Assembly: GCA_003001795.1 (NCBI GenBank)
Contig: PVNI01000019.1
Location: 1-64,000 of the forward strand
Origin: Actinomadura viridilutea
Lineage (GTDB): Bacteria > Actinomycetota > Actinomycetes > Streptosporangiales > Streptosporangiaceae
Reading direction: 5' to 3'
DNA: 64,000 nucleotides
The position numbers and the translations under genes are program-made. The notes below the pieces were generated by a model that saw only the letters and a list, made by a program, of their open reading frames with translations, had not been told where the DNA came from and did no database searches. Below are positions 59,267 to 64,000 of this stretch, in pieces (the first letter of the stretch is position 1; each line of letters starts with the position of its first letter).

Positions 59267-59371
59267 ATGGCGGTCGTGTCACAGGCGGCGCCCCGCCCCG
59301 AGGCGGCGGGCGCGAGCCGCGGGCTGACGACGACGCCGGGGGACTCCCGGCGCGACGGCCGCATGCCCTAG
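59267..59371 (+). CDS. Putative threonine-rich leader peptide of thrS
   Basis: A 34-aa frame beginning MAVVSQAAPRP and ending GLTTTPGDSRRDGRMP. Three consecutive threonine codons (ACG ACG ACG, 59327-59335) sit just before a hairpin. An in-frame ATG at 59258 lies three codons earlier. It lies between ssuD and the threonyl-tRNA synthetase gene. I infer a regulatory leader whose stalling on Thr codons would report charged tRNA-Thr. No similarity to a described leader is claimed. Confidence 0.55.
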   Translation: MAVVSQAAPRPEAAGASRGLTTTPGDSRRDGRMP

Positions 59372-59417
59372 ACATCGCAGGCGGCAGGGCCCCGGGAGGT
59401 GCTCCCGGGGCCCTGCC
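59334..59417 (+). promoter_or_regulatory. Candidate transcription attenuator upstream of thrS
   Basis: Three pairings compete. (1) CGCCGGG (59334-59340) with CCCGGCG (59346-59352), starting inside the Thr codons. (2) CTCCCGG (59344-59350) with CCGGGAG (59392-59398), the antiterminator. (3) GGCAGGGCCCCGGGA (59383-59397) with TCCCGGGGCCCTGCC (59403-59417), a perfect 15-bp terminator-like stem with a 5-nt loop. A ribosome stalled at Thr would block pairing 1 and favour pairing 2, preventing 3. Confidence 0.55.
59383..59417 (+). terminator. 15-bp hairpin between ssuD and thrS
   Basis: Perfect 15-bp GC-rich stem with loop GGTGC; no T-tract (GCGTTCC follows). It can serve as the end of the sulfonate operon, as the terminator half of the thrS attenuator, or both. 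Confidence 0.7.
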
Positions 59418-59515
59418 GCGTTCCGGGCCGCCGGCGCCTCCCGGGCCGCCGCCCGCCCGAACGAACAGGAGCCTGACCATGGAGCCGGATGCGTCCGACG
59501 CGGCCCGCGAGTCGC

Positions 59516-59521
59516 TAGCAT
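59516..59521 (+). promoter_or_regulatory. Second TAGCAT box inside the early thrS frame
   Basis: Same hexamer as at 59254, here within the N-terminal extension of thrS and 54 nt before GTG 59575. It could drive a shorter, unattenuated thrS message. Confidence 0.25.
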
Positions 59522-59574
59522 CGAACCCCGCAGAGAAACCCGCAGATCCCGTTCCACCATCGCGAGGAGTGTCC

Positions 59575-61551
59575 GTGTCCACCGTGTCCGAACTGCGCAT
59601 CACCCTCGACGGCGACGAGCGGGTGGTGCCGGCCGGCACCACCGCCGGGGAGGCGCTCGGGGCCGACGGCCGGACCGTGATCGCCGCGCGGGTGGACGGC
59701 GAGCTGCGCGATCTGGACCACGTGCTGACCGACGGCGCCGTGGTCGAGCCCGTCGAGATCGGCTCCGAGGACGGCCGCGCGATCATGCGCCACTCCACCG
59801 CGCACGTGCTCGCCCAGGCCGTCCAGGACCTGTTCCCCGAGGCGCGCCTCGGCATCGGCCCGCCCGTCGAGAACGGCTTCTACTACGACTTCGACGTGCC
59901 CGAGCCGTTCACCCCGGACGACCTCAAGCGCATCGAGAAGCGCATGCGCGAGATCGTCAAGCAGGGGCAGCGGTTCTCCCGCCGTCCCGTCAGCGACGAC
60001 GAGGCCCGCCGGGAGCTGGCCGACGAGCCGTACAAGCTGGAGCTGATCGAGCTGAAGGGCTCGGCGGGGTCCGAGGACGGCGCTGACGTCGAGGTCGGCG
60101 CCGGCCAGCTGACCATCTACGACAACCTCGACGCCAAGACCGGCGAGCCGCGCTGGAAGGACCTGTGCCGGGGGCCGCACGTCCCCACCACCAAGGCCAT
60201 CCCCGCGTTCAAGCTGATGCGCTCGGGCGGCGCGTACTGGCGCGGCAGCGAGAAGAACCCGCAGCTGCAGCGGATCTACGGCACCGCCTGGGAGTCTCGG
60301 GAGCGGCAGGACGAGTACCTGAAGTTCCTGGAGGAGGCCGAAAAGCGCGACCACCGCAAGCTGGGCGCCGAGCTGGACCTGTTCTCCTTCCCCAACGAGA
60401 TCGGCAGCGGGCTCGCGGTCTTCCACCCCAAGGGCGGCGTCGTCCGCAAGGTGATGGAGGACTACGCCCGGCGCCGCCACGAGGAGGCCGGGTACGAGTT
60501 CGTCTACACCCCGCACATCACCAAGGGCGCCCTGTTCGAGACCTCCGGGCACCTCGGCTGGTACAAGGACGACATGTTCCCGGCCATGGAGGTGGACGGC
60601 GGGGACTACTACCTCAAGCCGATGAACTGCCCCATGCACAACCTGATCTACAAGGCGCGGGGGCGGTCGTACCGGGAGCTGCCGCTGCGGCTGTTCGAGT
60701 TCGGCAGCGTCTACCGGTTCGAGAAGTCCGGCGTGGTGCACGGCCTCACCCGGGTGCGCGGCATGACCCAGGACGACGCGCACATCTACTGCACCCGCGA
60801 GCAGATGGTCGACGAGATCAAGAATCTGCTCGGCTTCGTGCTGGACCTGCTGCGCGACTTCGGCCTCAACGAGTTCTACCTGGAGCTGTCCACCCGGGAC
60901 GACTCGGAGAAGTTCATCGGCTCCGACGAGTACTGGGAGTGGTCGACCGCGGCGCTGCGCGAGGCCGCCGCCGAGTCCGGCCTGGACCTGGTGGACGACC
61001 CGGGCGGCGCGGCGTTCTACGGCCCGAAGATCTCCGTGCAGGCCAAGGACGCCATCGGCCGCACCTGGCAGCTGTCGACCATCCAGGTCGACCCGAACCA
61101 GCCCGAGCGCTTCGACCTGGAGTACCAGGCGGCCGACGGCTCGCGGCAGCGTCCCGTCATGCTGCACCGGGCGCTGTTCGGGTCGATCGAGCGGTTCTTC
61201 GGCGTGCTGCTGGAGCACTACGCCGGGGCCATGCCGCCGTGGCTGTCGCCGGTGCAGGTGGTCGGCATCCCCATCGGCGACGCCCACGTGCCGCACCTGG
61301 AGAAGGTCGCCGCGCGGCTGCGCGAACGCGGCATCCGGGCCGAGGTCGACGCCTCGTCCGACCGGATGCAGAAGAAGATCCGCAACGCGCAGAAGCAGAA
61401 GGTGCCGTACATGCTGCTGGCGGGCGACCAGGACGTGTCCAAGGACGCGGTGTCGTTCCGCTACCGCAACGGCGAGCAGAAGAACGGCGTCCCGATCGAC
61501 GAGGCCGTCGAGGAGATCGTCAAGGCCGTGGAGGCCCGCATCCAGATCTGA
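59575..61551 (+). CDS. thrS: Threonyl-tRNA synthetase
   Basis: A 658-aa class II synthetase from GTG 59575, which has GAGGAG 5 nt upstream and gives the usual actinobacterial length. A longer in-frame ATG at 59479, with AGGAG 7 nt upstream, would add 32 disordered residues. Order: TGS domain (~3-62), second-additional editing-like domain with HSTAH (~70-220), the catalytic core with motif 2 around LFEFGSVYRFEKSG, Zn ligands in MNCPMHN (Cys) and later His, motif 3 LHRALFGSIERF, and the anticodon domain (PVQVVGIPIGDAH onward). It charges tRNA-Thr. It lies upstream of a HIT gene as in mycobacteria. Terminated by a 15-bp hairpin. Confidence 0.97.
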   Translation: MSTVSELRITLDGDERVVPAGTTAGEALGADGRTVIAARVDGELRDLDHVLTDGAVVEPVEIGSEDGRAIMRHSTAHVLAQAVQDLFPEARLGIGPPVENGFYYDFDVPEPFTPDDLKRIEKRMREIVKQGQRFSRRPVSDDEARRELADEPYKLELIELKGSAGSEDGADVEVGAGQLTIYDNLDAKTGEPRWKDLCRGPHVPTTKAIPAFKLMRSGGAYWRGSEKNPQLQRIYGTAWESRERQDEYLKFLEEAEKRDHRKLGAELDLFSFPNEIGSGLAVFHPKGGVVRKVMEDYARRRHEEAGYEFVYTPHITKGALFETSGHLGWYKDDMFPAMEVDGGDYYLKPMNCPMHNLIYKARGRSYRELPLRLFEFGSVYRFEKSGVVHGLTRVRGMTQDDAHIYCTREQMVDEIKNLLGFVLDLLRDFGLNEFYLELSTRDDSEKFIGSDEYWEWSTAALREAAAESGLDLVDDPGGAAFYGPKISVQAKDAIGRTWQLSTIQVDPNQPERFDLEYQAADGSRQRPVMLHRALFGSIERFFGVLLEHYAGAMPPWLSPVQVVGIPIGDAHVPHLEKVAARLRERGIRAEVDASSDRMQKKIRNAQKQKVPYMLLAGDQDVSKDAVSFRYRNGEQKNGVPIDEAVEEIVKAVEARIQI

Positions 61552-61571
61552 TCCCGGCTCCGGCCGGCGTT

Positions 61572-61604
61572 CCGCGGCCCGGGCGGCGACCGCCCGGGCC
61601 GCGG
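61572..61604 (+). terminator. Terminator after thrS
   Basis: CCGCGGCCCGGGCGG pairs perfectly with CCGCCCGGGCCGCGG across a 3-nt loop, 20 nt after the stop codon. Confidence 0.7.
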
Positions 61605-61861
61605 CGGCATCGGCGGCATGGGCGGCGCGGCCGCCCCGAAGACGCCCGCGACCGCGGCCGAGATCGGCGCGGCCGCGTCGGAGCGCGGCAGGACGACGGA
61701 TCCGGTTCCGGCGACCTGGCGGGCGGGAGGCGAGACGGCGGCTTCCAGGGCGGCCAGGTCGTCGCGGACGCGGTGAACGACGCTCGCCGGAGCCGCCGCG
61801 CGCCGCATGGGTGAGTTGGTAGCCTCAGCGGGCAATCGAGGCGATCGGAGAGACGGGCGCG
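61605..61861. other. Intergenic region before the secreted hypothetical gene
   Basis: About 255 bp with no supported gene. Minus-strand frames overlap thrS and are shadows. A promoter for the gene at 61862 is expected but no clear hexamers were recognised. Confidence 0.5.
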
Positions 61862-62467
61862 ATGAGATCCACGCGACGGCCGGGCAGGACGCGCCGTCCG
61901 GCGGTGGCCATGGTGCTCGGCTACGGCGGGGCCCTGGTGCTGGTGGCGGCGGCCGTCGCGGTGCTGCTCATGCCGCTGTTCGACGACGGGCGCGGGGCCG
62001 CGTCCCACGCGGCGGACGACCGGGCGGCGCCGGAGGCGACGCCGTCCGCCGCGGCGCCGGTGCCGCCGGCGGGGCCCGTGTCGGACGCGCCGGCCGCGCG
62101 GCCGACGGACGCCGCGCCCCGGCGGAACGAGGGCGGCCCGCCCGCTCCGCGGCAGCGGCAGTCCGGGCCGCGCCCCGAGGCCCAGGGCGGCACGACCGTG
62201 ACCTGGTGCCCGGCGGGCAGCGCGGTCTACCGCGCCGGACGGGACGGCCTCGAGGTGACGGTGAACGTGTCGGCCAGCGGGTTCGCGCGGGCGCAGGTGG
62301 CGCTGCGCAGCGGGCACACCGCCGAGCAGCAGGCCACGGTCAGGGAGGGCGCCCCGCACACGTTCCGGTTCCCGGGCGTCCCGGCGGCCGAGGTGGAGCG
62401 CGTGAAGATCACCACGATCTCGGTCGGGGTGTCCGGGCAGACCTGCTACGCCCGCCCGGCGGCGTGA
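61862..62467 (+). CDS. Hypothetical single-pass exported protein
   Basis: A 201-aa protein. An Arg-rich N-terminus precedes a transmembrane or signal segment at residues ~17-40 (VLGYGGALVLVAAAVAVLLM). A Pro/Ala-rich linker (~45-105) leads to a compact ~90-residue domain with two cysteines (TWCPAGSAVYRAG and GQTCYAR), probably one disulfide outside the cell. No known domain recognised. Convergent with the Asp23/Gls24 gene. The ATG at 61862 follows GGAGAGACGGGCGCG. Confidence 0.7.
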   Translation: MRSTRRPGRTRRPAVAMVLGYGGALVLVAAAVAVLLMPLFDDGRGAASHAADDRAAPEATPSAAAPVPPAGPVSDAPAARPTDAAPRRNEGGPPAPRQRQSGPRPEAQGGTTVTWCPAGSAVYRAGRDGLEVTVNVSASGFARAQVALRSGHTAEQQATVREGAPHTFRFPGVPAAEVERVKITTISVGVSGQTCYARPAA

Positions 62468-62485
62468 CCGGCGGCCCGGCGCGGC

Positions 62486-63079
62486 TCACTCGGGTCCGCG
62501 CACGTCCTCGACCGACACGTTGACGGCCAGCACCCGCCTGCCGAGCATCAGCCCGACGACGCGGGCCGCGTTGGCCTGGACCGCCTCGGCCACGTCCATG
62601 ATCACGCTGCCGTACTCGACGGCGATGGCCAGGTCGAGGGTGACCGCGTCGTCCCGCAGGTGGACCCGCACGCCCGGCGTGCCGGACCCGCCGCCCGGGT
62701 CCGGGCCGCCCGCCAGACCGGCGACGCCGCCGACCTCCAGCGCGGCCAGCATCGCGATCTTCTCGACGACCTCGTCCTCGATCGTCACGCGGCCCCGCAC
62801 CGCCGTGCCGGAAGAGGGGGCGTCCTCGCCCGCGGACGCGTCGGCGGGCGCCCGCTCCTGGACGGGCGGTCCCGCGGGCGGCGGAACCGCCGGAGCCGCG
62901 GGGAGCGGGGGCAGGCCGGGGGCCGCCGGCATGGGCGGCGGGGAGCCGAGCGGCACCCCCGCCGTGGACGGGTCGCCTCCGGTGAGTCCGCCGGGTCCGG
63001 GGAAGAAGGGGGCGGACCGGACCTCGGGGTGAGGCGCGTCGCCGCCGTCCCCGGGACGGCCCTTGTCGAGGTCGGTCAT
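62486..63079 (-). CDS. Asp23/Gls24 family envelope stress protein
   Basis: A 197-aa protein. The first ~90 residues are a Pro/Gly-rich disordered arm. The C-terminal ~105 residues are the Asp23/Gls24 domain: GRVTIEDEVVEKIAMLAALEVGGV, LAIAVEYGSVIMDVAEAVQANAARVV and LAVNVSVEDV. Members are alkaline- or envelope-stress proteins, membrane-associated in firmicutes. Divergent from the HIT gene. Confidence 0.88.
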   Translation of the reverse strand: MTDLDKGRPGDGGDAPHPEVRSAPFFPGPGGLTGGDPSTAGVPLGSPPPMPAAPGLPPLPAAPAVPPPAGPPVQERAPADASAGEDAPSSGTAVRGRVTIEDEVVEKIAMLAALEVGGVAGLAGGPDPGGGSGTPGVRVHLRDDAVTLDLAIAVEYGSVIMDVAEAVQANAARVVGLMLGRRVLAVNVSVEDVRGPE

Positions 63080-63269
63080 TGCGAGTCCACCCTTCGGTCA
63101 GGAAAATCCATGGTGTCCTACTAGTGCCGCTGACGTCACGGATAGTGGGCATCGGCCCTGTTCTCGTGTCGTGCGGCGGGGACGCGCGCGTCGGCATCCC
63201 GACTTCAGGCCGTCCGGCTTCTCTCTCTATGCTGCTGGTCAGGCCGTGGACAATAAGGAGAGCGCCGCC

Positions 63270-63896
63270 TTGAGCGTAGAGCCGGAGGAGCCCGTGGTGG
63301 AGGAGGCGCGCAAGGACGCGCCCGAGTCGGGGAAGCGGGCCGGGGACGAGCCCGTCGTCGAGGAAGAACGCGGCGGCGCGGGCGTTCCCGACAACTTCCA
63401 GCGGCTGTGGACCCCGCACCGCATGGCCTACATCAAGGGAGAGAACAAGCCGTCGGGGGCGGGGGCCGATGACGGCTGCCCGTTCTGCGACATCCCCAAG
63501 CTGTCCGACGAGGAGGGCCTGATCGTGGCCCGCGGCGCGTCGGTGTACGCGGTGCTCAACCTCTACCCGTACAACTCCGGCCACCTCATGGTGGTGCCCT
63601 ACCGGCACGTCGCCGACTACACCGAGCTGGACGCGGCCGAGTACACCGAGCTGGCCGAGCTGACCCGCAGCGCCCTCACGGCGCTGCGCAAGGCCAGCGG
63701 CGCGCAGGGGTTCAACGTCGGCATGAACCTCGGCCAGGTCGCCGGGGCGGGCATCGCCGCGCACCTGCACCAGCACGTGGTGCCCCGGTGGGGCGGCGAC
63801 ACCAACTTCATGCCGGTGGTCGGGCACACCAGGGTGCTGCCGCAGCTGCTGCGCGAGACCCGGCAGATCCTCGCCGACGCCTGGCCGCACGCGTGA
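63270..63896 (+). CDS. HIT-domain protein, probable Ap4A phosphorylase
   Basis: A 208-aa protein. The histidine triad HLHQHVVPRW and upstream FNVGMNLGQVAG define the HIT fold. CPFC and a later His may bind zinc. The mycobacterial homologue beside thrS (Rv2613c) is a diadenosine tetraphosphate phosphorylase, and the same neighbourhood here supports that role. Ap4A is made by aminoacyl-tRNA synthetases, including ThrRS. TTG 63270 is preferred since AAGGAG lies 9 nt upstream. The first ~55 residues are acidic and disordered. Its stop overlaps the next gene by 4 nt. Confidence 0.88.
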   Translation: MSVEPEEPVVEEARKDAPESGKRAGDEPVVEEERGGAGVPDNFQRLWTPHRMAYIKGENKPSGAGADDGCPFCDIPKLSDEEGLIVARGASVYAVLNLYPYNSGHLMVVPYRHVADYTELDAAEYTELAELTRSALTALRKASGAQGFNVGMNLGQVAGAGIAAHLHQHVVPRWGGDTNFMPVVGHTRVLPQLLRETRQILADAWPHA

Positions 63897-64000
63897 GCCC
63901 GCTGACCGGCGGTGACGGCGACATGACGCGACGCGAGCGGCCCGTGCTGGTGTACGACGGGGACTGCGGCTTCTGCACCGCGTCGGTGCGGTTCGTCGAA
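63893..64000 (+). CDS. DCC-family (DUF393) thiol-disulfide protein, 5' part
   Basis: Only the first 36 codons are in the window. VLVYDGDCGFCTASVRFVE is the DUF393 signature, with the DxxCxxC motif of thiol-disulfide oxidoreductase-like proteins. GTG 63893 overlaps the HIT stop by 4 nt; ATG 63923 is the alternative. Confidence 0.82.
   Translation, partial: MSPLTGGDGDMTRRERPVLVYDGDCGFCTASVRFVE

Noticed and set aside
56140..59364. 1074-codon minus-strand frame over the sulfonate operon
   Set aside because: It is entirely antisense to four well-supported genes, has no domain and no ribosome site.
59371..59575. T-box riboswitch upstream of thrS
   Set aside because: No conserved T-box word (TGGNACCGCG type) or specifier-loop structure is found. 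The leader peptide and hairpins fit ribosome-mediated attenuation better.
1..64000. CRISPR arrays, insertion sequences, integrases or prophage
   Set aside because: No spacer-repeat pattern, transposase, integrase or phage structural motif was seen. The short tandem arrays have no spacers.

Overview
The window is about 64 kb of very GC-rich DNA from an actinomycete. The evidence is strong GC bias at third codon positions, frequent GTG and TTG starts, many 4-nt stop/start overlaps, and family content such as an XRE/DUF5753 regulator, a DUF2795 protein, a SpoIIE-type phosphatase and an actinobacterial sulfur leader peptide. A member of the Streptosporangiales, such as an Actinomadura relative, fits, but that is inference. 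No insertion sequence, phage, CRISPR array or tRNA gene was found.

Layout. 1-170: the 3' end of a 5S rRNA gene, closing an rRNA operon, with its terminators. 0.2-9.5 kb: a SAM methyltransferase, a MurA paralogue with Asp in place of the catalytic Cys, a DasR-like GntR regulator, an FAD monooxygenase, a frameshifted DUF2795 gene, a secreted EEP-family hydrolase and a PLP decarboxylase. 9.5-11 kb: a decayed duplicated segment and a hypothetical gene. 11-16.6 kb: a LacI regulator divergent from an asparaginase/deacetylase operon over a perfect palindrome, then a TIM-barrel isomerase coupled to a glucosylglycerate-hydrolase-like enzyme. 16.7-25.7 kb: a VWA protein, an XRE regulator, a secreted isoaspartyl peptidase, an SDR, an MBL hydrolase, a coiled-coil protein and an M20 peptidase. 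26-31.6 kb: a complete peptide ABC importer. 31.6-40.3 kb: a phosphodiester glycosidase, a spermidine-synthase-like protein, a SpoIIE phosphatase, a membrane-anchored secreted protein, a DUF4253 protein and an RtcB RNA ligase.

40.7-49 kb is a catabolic island for kynurenine/3-hydroxyanthranilate. It holds an arylformamidase-like hydrolase, a LysR regulator and a seven-gene operon: aldehyde dehydrogenase, hydratase, decarboxylase, RidA-type deaminase, 3-hydroxyanthranilate dioxygenase, ACMS decarboxylase and kynureninase. Together these would take 3-hydroxykynurenine to 4-hydroxy-2-oxovalerate through 2-aminomuconate. Tryptophan dioxygenase, kynurenine 3-monooxygenase and the final aldolase are not in the window. 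49-53 kb is an acyl-CoA dehydrogenase/TetR pair divergent from an SDR and a quinone reductase over a palindrome. 53-55 kb is a two-component system. 55.2-59.3 kb is an alkanesulfonate operon (permease, ATPase, binding protein, FMN-dependent monooxygenase) headed by a cysteine-containing leader peptide. 59.2-64 kb is thrS, a secreted protein, an Asp23/Gls24 protein, a HIT protein and the start of a DCC-family protein.

The most interesting signal is upstream of thrS. A short reading frame with three consecutive Thr codons is followed by two alternative RNA pairings and a perfect 15-bp terminator-like hairpin, the architecture of a threonine attenuator. A second theme is that murA, the sulfur leader and the thrS leader each have a -10-like hexamer exactly 7 nt before the start codon, suggesting leaderless mRNAs. 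A third is that short tandem repeats (12-15 bp) sit at several gene junctions, one of which duplicates a start codon.
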